DNA from: Effrenium voratum
Lineage: Eukaryota; Sar; Dinophyceae; Suessiales; Symbiodiniaceae
Direction: 5' to 3'
DNA length: 64,000 nt
Assembly (NCBI GenBank): GCA_963377175.1
Contig: CAUJNA010001591.1
Location: 190,001-254,000 of the forward strand
Positions 51,811-63,575 of this stretch are shown here, piece after piece. The notes below the pieces were generated by a model that did not search any database, was not told the origin of the DNA, and saw only the letters and a list, made by a program, of their open reading frames with translations. The position numbers and the translations under genes are program-made. Numbering within the stretch: position 1 is the first letter of the stretch; every line of letters starts with the position of its first letter.

Positions 51811-53347
51811 AAGAACCGAGTGCCTTCCAGACAGGAAGCCCACTATCATGGGGTTAGCGTGGCCCGTCCTGGATGGATCCGACAACATGCTCTTATAGTA
51901 CTCATATGTTCAAGCCACGGTACAGGGAACCAAGCCCAGTTTCTCCAGTTCGAACCTTCAATACAACCTATTTGCTAAGTCAGCTAAACATCCACAAATA
52001 TAGACCTTTTGCTCAGCTGTGAACTTGTCCAACTCACCGAGAAGACATAGCGTGGCGAAAGGTATGGTACACGTAAAGACAAGAGTTTAATTCCCCTTTG
52101 GTTTCTCCTATCAACCACGTTACTCGGAGTTTGTCTCTTGGTGTCGAATGATAGCCTGGAAAAGCATAATTTGCCGATGATTTGATGAGCCAATACGCAC
52201 TAGAGTAAGTTTGCTTTAGATAGCTGCATCATGTGTTCGACCAGATCCTATCAGTCATACTGCCTCATGTTGCTGATGAGGTGAGATGGGATATCTCTGG
52301 CACCAACGGCATCGGTCATTTTGTCAAGGTAGCTTTGTGTTGCCAGGCCATCGAGGTGTCAACTGTTTTTAGGGGACCCCCCGAAGGAAGGCCACTGGAG
52401 GGCTGTGATCATCGACTCATCGATCCAAGTGCTCATGAGCCATGTCATGAGCATGTCTCGGGTGAGTTTTCCGAATTGAACCGCATGCAACTCGGAGTTG
52501 GCAAGATGCTGTCCCTATACTTTTTGTGGGAGAGATGTGTTTGCAACCTTTGGTAGTTGGTAGTTGTCGTTAATCAACCCCAGTTTATTGATCGGGGGGT
52601 GTTCCCCAGTGACGATTCCCCACTGAGTGCCCCACCCAATGAGAACCGGCAGACCCAAATACGTGAGGTTCCGCCCCAACTGAGATCTGGTGAATCTGGC
52701 CCAGTAGGCTGGAATGCAGCGGACCCGAGAAGCCATAGGGTGTGTCGTTTTCAGAGGATACCCTTTTTTGGGCGTGTTTTAAAGGGACACCAAACGGAAA
52801 CCGGCCCTCTGAGGCTTCCCTCAAAAGACAAGCTCATAGGGAAATAGGCGAGGTTAGAGTTTGCGGCTACCAAGATCCAGAAGGTGCCCTTCAGATGACT
52901 TGCAGGGAGCCAAGGGATGGATGCACAGGGACTGGGAAACCATGTAGTTAGCTTTAGAGGTAGCTTATTTTCCTTGTGGTGGTTTTCATATCACCTTTTG
53001 GCTGCTTCCGCGGTGCGATGTTGACAGGCTAGGATGGAATTGTGTTTGCTGTTTGCAATTCAAGGGACCTTCTGGAGATATTTGGCTGACGAGAAGCCTG
53101 TGCACCAGGTGTGGGTGTCCTGCAAATGGAGAAGGACATCCTGTTTGGGACGCTCGAAGGGAAGCAAAGAGGGCACTGTTGCCATTGGCTCTATTTCGCA
53201 CGCCACCCAGTGTCATGAAGTTTGGTTAGTCCTGAAGCCCTGAAGTTCCTCTCGGAGAGATCAGCCATGTTACTCCCTTGATTGGCTCGGAGGACCCTCC
53301 AACCTGGACAACGATAGCGATGCACACCCCTGAAGGACCCTATGGTT

Positions 53348-53444
53348 CACTCTCTGCACCTGGACTTTAAATTTTCTGGGAAGACCATTTTAGTGAAAAC
53401 GAACAGTTTGGACTTTTGTCTGGCCAATGCACTCAGGAAGTGAG
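53348..53444. repeat. F8 element, copy 3
   Basis: It has GGGAAGACCATTTTAGTG and the right end CTCAGGAAGTGAG; the left end is partly changed. Confidence 0.83.
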
Positions 53445-53950
53445 ATGGATGCAGACTTCTCCGCCCTAAAAGCAATCCAGCAAAGGCCGCCAAAAGGTTC
53501 GAGGAACTCGAAAGCCCGGCGCTGAGGCAGCGAGCAGTGATGAGCCATAAGGAACTTCGCATCGCGTCTGAACGAGCACCTGCCCACTACGGGAGGTGCC
53601 TAGGATTTCACCGAGCGGTACCCGTTTTTTCCTTCTGGGGGTTCAGACAGGGAAAAGGCAGTGCAGATTTGTCGCCCGGTGCATCGAGTCACCGCTCTCT
53701 GCAGCTTGCGACCAAAGGGCCGTGCCAGTTTCACCATATCCCCAACCCCTATGGGAGGGGGAGGGGAAAAAGGTCACACCAAGCCTACGAGACCTTCCGA
53801 TTCCACACATGTTTCGGAGCTCGGAGGCCATCTTCGACCGGGGGATGAGCAGTTGTGAGAGGGGACGAAAGAAACAGAGATGTCTTCTGAAGAAAGTCGA
53901 TGTCTTCGGTTCCCAGCCACAGACTTGTGCCTATTGGAGTTTAGAAGGAT

Positions 53951-54047
53951 AATGTTAACCCCGGATTAAGAAACCCCTGGTTGATTAATAGGGGGTGGGA
54001 ACAACCCCCTAGTAATGGCACGGGTTTATTAATCCTGGGTCAACATT
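53951..54047. repeat. F9 inverted-repeat element (97 bp, 26-bp arms)
   Basis: AATGTTAACCCCGGATTAAG at the left pairs with AATCCTGGGTCAACATT at the right, about 23 matches over 26 bp. The middle reads TTAATAGGGGGTGGGAACAA. Similar phrases near 500-545 and 52,565-52,630 may be fragments. Confidence 0.82.
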
Positions 54048-54452
54048 CCTAGAGATATCCTATGTTTGTTGCCTTGGAATTTGCAGACACTTGCCCATTG
54101 GGCGGTGTGTTCTTCGACGCGCCGCCGCTGGTTCCCAGGGAGCGAAACGCGCTTTGGGTCGAAGGGCCTTTCAGTGCGGGAACTGGAAGGACTGACGACA
54201 AAAAGTCCAGGCGATGTTCATCGCAGATGTGTTTTTTTGGTTATGATGTTTCCTTATTTGAGTGAAGCCCAAGCATGCTTCCAACTGTTCCCGGCCAGTC
54301 AAGCGTGCAGGTCTGGTTTGGGTGTGAAACTAGTTGCGGATCCACCGTGAAAATTAGAAAGTGCAGACCTATGTGTTGGCCTTGAACTGCTTCAGCTCCA
54401 GCCACGCTTGCACCTGGCAACGCATTCTAGTTCCTAACCAGGGAAGCAACCT

Positions 54453-54557
54453 GGCTGTGGGTCAACACCAATTGTGCCATTTTCGGGTACACCCATTTTA
54501 GTCTGTTTTAGTGGGGATTCGGATGTTCACAGGGGGTACGGGCTTTCGACCCATGGT
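54453..54557. repeat. F4 element, copy 3
   Basis: Both ends are present; the middle is slightly shortened. Confidence 0.85.
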
Positions 54558-55780
54558 ACAAGCACTACGGCGGCTTCCGCTACACATCACCGCTTCCTTG
54601 GTTGGGTTGCCAGGGCGCCGCTGTGTGAGGTGCGGTTTTTTCAAGCTCCGCCGCTACGAGCCAGATGCAGAAGAGCGGCGAGCTGAGAAAAGGAGCAGAT
54701 GGCTGACCAAAGCTATGGACACAGCTATGGCCCAGACGCGTGGAGGGGGGGAGTCATACCGACTCTTTAGGTGTCTTGAGTCTTGGAAAGCATACTATGG
54801 TGTCTTTCCCTCAGGTAAATGCACCTAAGATAACGCTGCGGTCTTTGCTGATTCTTATTATTGAAACGGGCATCCCTATGATTGCCTGGTTCGGATCTTG
54901 GGAAGGAGACTAAGTTTATGAGTTATCCCCTCCCCAGGCAATGTGCGGGCGGGTAGGGCCTTTTTCCAGTGGGATTTTGAGCCCTTTGCTGACTGCTCTC
55001 GCTTTCAAAGCTGCGGCGAAAGTTCTTTTGCAATCGCTGCCAAATGATTTGGAGGTGTGAGCAACTTACCAAATTGTTGGTCACCCAGAATGAGTGTTGG
55101 GAGGACATAGTGGGGAATCACCAAATTCCCCCATCAAGCTCCAGGGCCAATTCTGTTCATGTCGTTGAAATGACTCTCTGCAGCCCATCGAAAGCAAGCC
55201 AATGCCCCTTTCGGGTCCAGAAGCAGACATATTTTTTTTCCAAGCATAGACAGGCTTTGTGCGGCCACTTCCATTCTTTCTTGTTGCGGGAGACCGGCGA
55301 TGTCCACATCTTCTAGACTTCCAGTAGGCTACAGCCAAGGGGTGCGGAACCGCTGCCGTAGCGAACCACGGCAAACAAACATCGAAGCTAAAACAGAGGG
55401 TGAGGCACAGACTTCGAATCCGCGGCTTTGGCTTTTCCATCAGTTTCCGGCCTTCAGGGTTCGGATAGATAGACATATGGCTGAAAGTTAAGATGGACTC
55501 CTCGAAGATTTGGACCCCCTCTTTCCAAAGACTCAGTTGTTCAGTGGCACCCTTTTTCCCTTTTTTTGGGTTGCTGCCCCACTAAAAATGGTCTTCCCCA
55601 AAAAGGGTTCCCTTTTTTTCCATGGTCACTGAACAACTGGGAAGAGGCCCCCAGGGACCACAAGATTGTTTTGCCTGATTCAGCCAGGCAATCTATGCTT
55701 CTGCGCCTGCCCAGCGGTCTCTCGCCGCCACCTGAGGGGAAAGAAGGAGTTCAGTACGTGGGGTCTCAGCGATTCTATAC

Positions 55781-55900
55781 CTAGGTCCCCTAGTAGTGCC
55801 CTTTTGCCCTTGTTTGGTTGGGAGGGTTCAACCCTACTAAAATAGACTGCAGAAAAAAGGAACGGTATCCTTATTCTAAGCTCTCTGCTGGAGGACCTAG
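55781..55900. repeat. F1 element, copy 6
   Basis: Both inverted ends are present. It is directly followed by a half copy of F5. Confidence 0.88.
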
Positions 55901-55904
55901 CCTT

Positions 55905-55971
55905 TCTAGAGTGTGATTCCCCATTGGTTTCAAGCACCGTTCTTCTCAAAACCCGGCCGTGTTCCCTGGGG
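55905..55971. repeat. F5 element, half copy
   Basis: It has the left half only, including GATTCCCCATTGGTTTCAAG, directly after F1 copy 6. Confidence 0.68.
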
Positions 55972-56694
55972 TTGTTGAAGCTTTTTTAGCAAACGAACGA
56001 TACTGGGCGTTCTCCTATTTTGATGCAAGCCCAAATGGGCACGATATGTTAAATGTTGACACCACGGACCGCTTTAAACGGTCGGTGTCAGAATGTGCGT
56101 TTCTGATTGTAGCCGCGTGGGTTTTGACGGACGGCATATCACCAACGAGAGGGAGGCATCTAGGATCAGGTGGGTTTTCAGGTGCAGACACACGGGCTGT
56201 TGTTCAGACTACCTTCTTGGACTGAATAAAGTATGGGTTGTTTCCAGCGAAAAAAAACCCAACATGGGCGGTTCCCTTTCGGTTACACCCCAAAGAGGAG
56301 TCCCTCAGACAAGAAAGTGCTTCCAGTTTCCTCTTGGAGGTCTCCCAAGCTCATAGAAACTGAGGCAGAACCAGCTCTTCCAGTACATGGCCCATATCGT
56401 CAAGGCGGGTTGGCTGAGGCTTCGAACGAGCGAGGTCCGTTCAAACCCCGCTGTGACCAGCTCCTTCGGCTGGAGTTTCTAACTTGTTTTTTGACAGGAC
56501 CCCTCAATGTTCAGCTGCGCCGTACGCGTCTGAAAAGTGTGTGCAGTCCTGCCCGGGGGCGCCAAGGCCGCTCGCTTCGGCTGTGTATCGGGCATGGCTA
56601 GCGCTGTATACGCTGTCGCTGGCAACGCGGAAGTCATCGCTTGCTGCTGCTGGCCCCTTGCCTTTGCACTTGCACGGCGTGCAGATTTCAGACA

Positions 56695-56809
56695 TGGCTG
56701 TGGGTCAAAACCAGTGGTACAATTTTGAGGTAGGTGCACCACCCATTTTACTCTATTTTAGTGGCGATTGGGATGTTCACTAAGGGTACGGGATTTTGAC
56801 CCATGGCCA
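56695..56809. repeat. F4 element, copy 4, with possible ACAT target duplication
   Basis: Both ends are intact, with ACAT on each side. Confidence 0.87.
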
Positions 56810-57271
56810 CATAGGATACATTCCCTTTCAGGCCTCGAAAAGGCTTGCACACAGTGCAAGAACTTCGAGCCCATGCCTGTCGCAGCTGGGCACTGTGCCG
56901 AGGCCTCAAAAATTGGGGCCCCTTGTACATGAGTGGTCCCAAGCAACGCCTCATCTGTTATCGGTCTGGCCATCCGCGTTCTGTTTTCTGCAGAGGTCTC
57001 TTGGGGCGGCTTTGAATGGATCGTGCTTCGCGTTCCCGGCGGTCCGGTCATGTTGCGCATGTTGCACTTTGCTTCGGGATCCCGTGCTCAATGCTCCTCG
57101 AACTCGGGGAGTTTCTGTGCCGATCCGGTTCAGCACTGGGATTTGGTCACGCTTCAACCAGGGATGGGCTCAAAGAATCAAAGATTCTGTCAGCCGAGGG
57201 ACAAAAGAGCAAACTGCTTGATGGGCAAACTCTGCGTAACTCTTCGATGTCTGGCTTGGCTGGTGTGACCT

Positions 57272-57383
57272 GGTTGTTGGAAAACATGTTTCACATTTTC
57301 GCTTAATTGTGGCTTAGTGGTTGAAAATCAACCACTGAACTGCTAAGATGTTTCATTTTTTTGCTCCCCTTCCAACGTCAACC
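57272..57383. repeat. F3 element, copy 3
   Basis: Both ends are present; the middle reads TTGAAAATCAACCACTGAAC. Confidence 0.86.
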
Positions 57384-58361
57384 AAGTTGAATGTTGGAAA
57401 GAAGTCAGCTGCCCAAAGGCTTGAGAGCTTCAGCTGCGTGGATGGCCCAGACCTCTAGAGGTGCCTCTCTTTTTTTGAACACAAATGTTTTCTTGGGTGC
57501 TTCCCATTAAAACTGACGACTGTACCAAAAAAATCGGGTTCTGGGACGGCTTCAAGATGGTCACTTTCCACTGGGCTAATGTGGCGTCCTGAGGTGGTGG
57601 AGTTGGGACCTCTAAGCCAAGACATTCTACTCCTCACTTTGGCATGTTTGGTTATATGAATATATATATATAGATGATCTGATTTGGAGACAGCTAGGGA
57701 CTTTGTATACTGTACTGTGGGTTGCATGTGTTGATCGATTGTTTCGCAAGCCTATTAGGTAAACGGCGACCTCACAAAGGTTTGAGTTTGCGCTCAACTT
57801 CACCAATGATAAAGTGTCTTGTAGGAATAGTGGGAAGCCTTTGATTTGGGTCGGAGAATTGTACTTGTGCCAGCACTATGCTTCTTTGTATGGTTTTCCC
57901 GACCCCTTGGTACTGTAATTCTCCCAATTACGGTTCAAGGGCAACCTTAAAAACAAACACACCCACATTGTTCACCTATCAGCTGCAGGATGTTGTCCAT
58001 CCACCTGGGTTCATAACAGCCTTTGACAGGCTTCCTAATAGGTCCCCTTTTGGGTGTTCGACACATTACCTTTTGGTGCCAGTTTAACATGAGTTTCCGA
58101 ATATTTTCAGGTTAGAACATATGGGGAGAAAACTTGCGCGATACCAGGCGCAGAAGGGGAACAACGTGAAGATTTTCACTGCCGCGGGGTCTGCCGCGGA
58201 GGCGATTCGATGGTGAATTGTCATTCTAACTGAAAACGGTCTGGTGAATTTATGCGCACCAGCCATTTGGGAGGGAGTGCTTAGCCATATTAAGGACTCC
58301 CCCAAGTTCGTTTCAAGTGACTTTTTTCTTTAGTTCCCTCAAATGTTGCGGGGGAACTCTC

Positions 58362-58470
58362 CAAGGTCCCCCAGTAGTGCCCTTTCACCTTTTTTTGGGG
58401 AGTCCCCTACTAAAATAGACTACCGAAACAAAGGGTATCCTTATTCTAACCGCTCCACTGGAGGTCCTAG
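58362..58470. repeat. F1 element, copy 7
   Basis: It has AGGTCCCCCAGTAG at the left and CCACTGGAGGTCCTAG at the right. Confidence 0.87.
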
Positions 58471-58885
58471 TCTCTATTGATCGGAGGTGAGGAAAGGGAA
58501 CAACAAACAAAAAGTCTCTAAGCTGCCCGGTGGCATGCGATCCAGCGTGTTGAGTCTGCCTTCCTTAGAGCCGATTTGTTTTTGCAAAGGAATCATCCCT
58601 CTGAGGTGATGCGCTTGGCTCCCCACTCGCGTCGTTTGAGGAACCAAGCCTTCCTGGTCCGCCGGTAACCTGGCTAATCTACCCTGCATGAGACTGTGGT
58701 GCCCTCAAGTTTTGGGAATTGTCTTTGCTGAGTCATGGGCCAAATGCGTTTCACTCGGCGCCTTGTCACTGATTCTCTTTGGGGTTGCTCTAGAGACCGG
58801 TAGAAGCTTGGCGCCTTCGTCCTTGAGGTTTGGGAGCGCGAAACCCTTCGGTTCCTTTCTGAGAACCATGTCTGTGGCACGTAGC

Positions 58886-59008
58886 CCATGTGGATGGACA
58901 AAATCCTGCACTTCAGGAGCCCTGGCATGATGATTCCCCTGCAAATACCAAGATGGTTTCCCATGGTTTCCAAGTGGTGCGAATTGGATTTTGCAACCAT
59001 CCACATGG
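58886..59008. repeat. F7 element, copy 3
   Basis: CCATGTGGATGGACAAAATCC at the left pairs with GGATTTTGCAACCATCCACA and TGG at the right. Confidence 0.87.
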
Positions 59009-59619
59009 CTGGCACTTCAGGCCGCAGAGATTGAGGCGCTTGTGAGTGAGGCAGGGGGGGGGGTTCTGGGGGGGCGGTCAGGCCTTAGGCTTCTTTTTCG
59101 GATTTGACCGTTAAGATTTTCCCCGGGAGTCCCAACCACCATTAAAACCACCCGGGTTTCTGCAACCACTATTCTTCTTCAACAGGATTTCACCATCTAA
59201 ATAATCATAACATTTGAAGGGGGGTTGAACCCTAGGTTTTACCATGTTGGAACATGCTTGTTTCCCTATATCATCCTGAAGATTGAGCATGGAGTGAATC
59301 CAACACAACCAGCCATTACCTTTAGGTTTGGAAGTTCCCCGCTAAGAAGTGTCAATCCCTGTTTGGGTTTGCTGTTCACACCAGGGTCACTGGGCAACTG
59401 GCGGCAGGCAGATGGTTCGCTTGACGATTTTGGGCACCTGGATGTCTCGCAGCCGTTTCTCGTGCGTGTGCATGTGCAGAACTCTCCTCATTATGTCGAA
59501 CCAACATGTGGCGTGGAAAACATGTGGCGTGGAATGCTTGGATGGGCTGCGAATCTTGTTTCATCCACTACCAGCCACGGATTTCTACATATCTTTCAGG
59601 AGTTGTCCGTTGTATTCAT

Positions 59620-59826
59620 GGTTGTTGTTGGGACACATTTTACATGTTTGCTTATTGTGGCTTAGCGGTTGAACTCCAACCACTTAATTAACTGCTTTTT
59701 GTCCATGTTGTTTGTTTTTTTTCCGCTCCCCTTCCAACGTCAACCAATAATTTCCGGTAGATTTGCCCAAGTAAAGATTGTTCAACCAGCATGTGGAAAC
59801 CGTCCCATCTATTCTTGACCAACTGT
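59620..59826. repeat. F3 element, copy 4, with shared 3' extension
   Basis: The F3 unit (to 59,745) is followed by about 80 bp, including AAGTAAAGATTGTTCAACCA, that are shared with the copy at 60,624. Confidence 0.85.
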
Positions 59827-60010
59827 ACCGTCAGCGCCTTCACTTCAAACCGCCGCCTGCTTGCCTGCTCGTTTTCTGGCGCCAGTCCGATGCCCGGGAC
59901 CGCCTGACCATCGTCTCAGGGGGCGTGGAGCCGCGGCCTGGCGAGGCGGGACTTCGGACGCAGGCGGACGCTTTTTATCCCATGGCGCCGGAATGCCCGA
60001 AGTAAGGTTT

Positions 60011-60123
60011 TTAGGTCCCCCAGCTAGGTGTTCCTTCTCTCCGCTTTATTTGGGGGAGGGTTCCCCTACTAGACTACGGAAAAAAGGGTACCCTTATTTT
60101 AACCTCTCTACTGGAGGACCTAG
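60011..60123. repeat. F1 element, copy 8
   Basis: The left end is TTAGGTCCCCCAGCTAGG and the right end CTACTGGAGGACCTAG. Confidence 0.87.
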
Positions 60124-60370
60124 ATGTCTTAGTCAGGGGGAAATTGTGGGGAAATTTGGTTTGCCTAGTTTTATCCTAGTTTTATCCATTCCATGTCTTA
60201 GTCAGGGCAAATTTGCCCGAAAGAAGGTGAGATTGGTGCTTTCTCGGCGTGACGCGGGAAATACTATCCGTGTGTTATCCATGTTGAGCAATATCTCATT
60301 CCATTTCTTATGGGGAAATTCAATTCGGTTTGCCTGGTTTTATCCTAGTTTTACCCATTTATCCATTGCC
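60119..60370. repeat. Local duplications around TTTTATCCTAGTTTTATCC
   Basis: ATGTCTTAGTCAGGG occurs at 60,124 and again near 60,194. GGTTTGCCT-GTTTTATCCTAG occurs near 60,158 and 60,329. The region starts at the right end of F1 copy 8. Confidence 0.7.
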
Positions 60371-60454
60371 GAACTATAAATCGCTTTTACCAGGCTTGGG
60401 CAATTCCTGCTTATCAAATGTTTTGCGCCATGGCTCAAAGAACCTTGTTGCGGG

Positions 60455-60605
60455 CTTCCGTTCAAGAAAATCGGACCAGGGCTCTGCCTCAGAAATCGCC
60501 AAGGCAGTGCTCGCGCAGAATGGCGCCTGTGCTTTGGCGGAGGTGCGCCGAGCGGCAGTAGCGGTCGTCGAGCTTGCTTGTGCGCGGGCTGAAGCGAGCT
60601 ATGAG
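60455..60605 (+). CDS. Weak Ala-rich exon-like segment
   Basis: SEIAKAVLAQNGACALAEVR followed by RAAVAVVELACARAEASYE reads as a helical segment. It is directly followed by F3 copy 5. No family or clear splice sites. Confidence 0.2.
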
Positions 60606-60623
60606 GATCACTGGGTGACACGT

Positions 60624-60811
60624 GGTTGTTGTTGGGAAACATTTTACATGTTTGCTTGTTGTGGTTTAGTGTTTGAAATCCCCACGTACCTGCTAAAAAA
60701 TATATATTTGCTCCCCTTCCAACTTCAACCACTAATTTCTGGTAGGTGTGCCGAAGTAAAGATTGTTCAACCAAAATGTGGATACCGTCCCATCTATTCT
60801 TGGCCAACTGT
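60624..60811. repeat. F3 element, copy 5, with shared 3' extension
   Basis: The F3 unit ends at 60,730. The extension to 60,811 matches 59,746-59,826, ending CCATCTATTCTTGGCCAACT. Confidence 0.85.
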
Positions 60812-60945
60812 AGTCGGGGATTCATGAATGGTGGATTGCGCTGGTTTCAGCTTAGTCCCATTCATTTGTCAATGCCATATGGTTGTTAAAGCAAGAGATG
60901 CGGGGAGATGTTTTTCCCCCGTGCTCGCGCCGGCATGTGTCAAAT

Positions 60946-61053
60946 CTTGGTGGCTCCCACCCTTAGCCTTTTAGCTTTTTGGTGTTTAGTGGTAGTTTCA
61001 TTCAACCCACAAAAAGTTAGTCACTTTTAGCGGGGCATCTGAGGGCAGCCCAG
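60946..61053. repeat. F2 element, copy 5
   Basis: Near-consensus copy ending CATCTGAGGGCAGCCCAG. Confidence 0.82.
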
Positions 61054-61176
61054 AAATGTAGAGATTCGACATGGCACAGACTTCACGCTGGGCAAAAACG
61101 GTGCCTCTGGGCTTCCGCCGCGGAAGCCTGCGACGCCTGCGATCAAAAGCTTAGGGTGACTCTTTGGTGACTCGCC

Positions 61177-61295
61177 CTAGGTCCCAGCTAGGTTCCCTTT
61201 CTCACCCCTTTTTGGGTTGGGAGGGTTCCCCTACTAAAATAGACTACAGGAAAAAGTTGGTACCCTTATTCAAACCTCTCCACTGGAGGACCTAG
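61177..61295. repeat. F1 element, copy 9
   Basis: Both ends are recognisable; the left is CTAGGTCCCAGCTAGG and the right CCACTGGAGGACCTAG. Confidence 0.87.
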
Positions 61296-61696
61296 CACCA
61301 GTCAGGGCGCTTTCAACAGACGGGTTCCGATCGCTTGCCGCAAGGGATTCTCATGTGTGCCGCATCCGAAAAAGAACAATTGATTTGGCTCGGAGCGTGG
61401 ATTTGGCTCTGCAGCCAGCAGAGATTTGAAGTGTTCCCTACTATAGTGGCTGGAAGCACTGCGATTGTCGAGCCGGATTTTCGTATGGGTATCAATGATG
61501 AGCCACATCTAATAGCCGCTGGGTAGATGAAGGTTAGTATTCGACTCACCCCTTGTCTTCAATCATGTGCGGCCAGAAACGAAGGACTCTAGATCCTTGA
61601 CCATGGGCTTCCCGCAGACCTCCAAGTGTGTTTTCGGTTGTGCCTACTGCATCCTAATGGAAAGCCCAAGCACCTGAAGCGCCTCACTTATGGTTC

Positions 61697-61823
61697 CAGG
61701 GGTTGATTCCTTTTGGATTTTTTTCAGCCCTCGTTCTTTTCCAAAAACCTGCCATTTCCCAAGGGTGTTTGGTGGTCTTCTAGAAAGAAGGATCCCTGGA
61801 ATGGAAATGGAAGTTACCCCTAG
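61697..61823. repeat. F5 element, copy 4
   Basis: Full copy from CAGGGGTTGATTCC to GTTACCCCTAG. Confidence 0.85.
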
Positions 61824-62862
61824 AATGGTCCTCAGCTTGACTAGCTGCTTCGATAGGCAGGGCATGACCTCTGTGAACGCGGGGTGAAGTAGATAAGCTA
61901 GACCGCCCATGGGCCCAAACCGCCACTCCCAGCCACCTACCCCTTCCACAGTAGCAGAAGTTTTCCGATGCCAAAAAGAGATTCCTCTAATTGCACAGGC
62001 GGGCTCCAAGAATGTCAAACCCATAAGACGCTTAGCAAGGGTCTGGAGTCAAGGCCCTTGCAATCAACCCTGTTTGAGGACCTTGAGTCTCTGAGAACCG
62101 GCAATTTATCCAAGATCTTGAGCGCGCAACACCGTGGCAGACCTTGGAGAGGCGGCCGGCGGGCTCATGTTGTTCCGGCCAAGGTTGACGATAAAGCGCA
62201 CTGGTGGTTGCTTTCCGCAGGAACCAATCAACACTCATAGGCTGGGTTTTTGGGAGGTGCTCCAACTTATCTTTTACGGGGGCGGAATCATTTCATCCCC
62301 AACTCAAAGGAGTGCCCTCACCTGAAACTCTCGCCAGGCCGCACGAGACGCTGGGGAGGATGCCTGGAGAGCCCAGGGAGACTCTAGCAGCTGTGTCTGT
62401 GTGTGTGTGTCTATGTGTGTGTGGGGGAGTGCGTGCAGGATTCCACCAGACCAGCACATGGGTATGCAACCAAAAGTACACGGGTTTCGGCGCTGCTCAA
62501 GTCGTTGATTACTCTATACAAATTTCGACTCAACACCCAGGGATTCTCTTTTTTGGGAGATCAACTACGCCTGGGTTTAAGTATGCCTTGGGTCGGTTAT
62601 TTGAACGATGGGTTTAAGTTTGCCTGCGCTGAAATTTGCCCCGAGAGCGTGTTGCTGCATGCGCATGTTGATTCTTTGAGGCTACACTAGTTTGGTGGTG
62701 GCTTGAGAGTTTTATGTGGTTGCTTCCCATCCACAAAGTGCTTTGGAAACGCGCGCAACACACACCCAGTTGTTCATTGGCACTTTGTGAAGCCTCTTTT
62801 TGTTTGGGGAACCCGGCAAACAACAACTGTTAGACCCCAAAACGGGTTCACTTTGCCTATCA

Positions 62863-62975
62863 CCTCCATTTGCTTAAGAACATTTTTCATTTTCCCCTGC
62901 TGGCTTTAAAGGGAATCCTAAGGGAATCTATGACTACTGGACTTATTTTCCAGGGGGCGAAAAAGCAAATGGAAG
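62863..62975. repeat. F6 element, copy 2
   Basis: It has CTCCATTTGCTT and AAGCAAATGGAAG ends, with the same core and a duplicated GGGAATC. Confidence 0.85.
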
Positions 62976-63460
62976 AAATCATGTGCGGGTAGCTGGGTAT
63001 TTCCATCCCATAGCCAACTAACCGAAGCCTTCGGACGAAGAACCGAGGCTTTGCTGCTCCTCGACTTGGAGCAGCTTTACAAGGCGCTGGCGACGGGGGG
63101 TGCGATCCCCGGGTAACGCGTCCCAACAGAATACGGATAATACGCGTCCAAATACCGGGACCCCTTAAGCGGCTTGCCTCCTGAAGCTCAACCAACCTGA
63201 AGCGAGTACCACAGACACACACGCACGGTTTGTTGCACGGAGCCTTATTGGAAGACGAGACCATGGGAGGGTAAAGCTCAGTGTGATTTGAAGGGCCCTT
63301 TCGGCAAACCCTCTGTGAATCATTTTGGGTGTCTAACATTGTCCAGCCCAGCTCTCCAGCGTAACCCCAGACTTCTGATTTGGGGCGCTTGAAGAACTTA
63401 AAGGCTTGCTGGGCACCATGGGCGGCGGGGGCTGGCTCTGTCGATGCGGGAATTCCTATC

Positions 63461-63575
63461 CTAGGTCCCCCAGTAGTGCCCTTTACCCCTTTTTTGGGCG
63501 AGTGTTCCCCTACTAGAGTAGACTACAGAAAAAAATTGGGTACCCTTTTTAGAATCTCTTTACTGGAGGACCTAG
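63461..63575. repeat. F1 element, copy 10, with 4-bp target duplication
   Basis: Both ends are intact and TATC flanks the copy on each side. Confidence 0.88.

Larger units (their letters stand above)
49741..55780. other. Non-coding stretch, 49.7-55.8 kb
   Basis: It holds F8 copy 3, F9, F4 copy 3 and the weak segment at 51.6 kb. Other open frames are short and unsupported. Confidence 0.4.
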
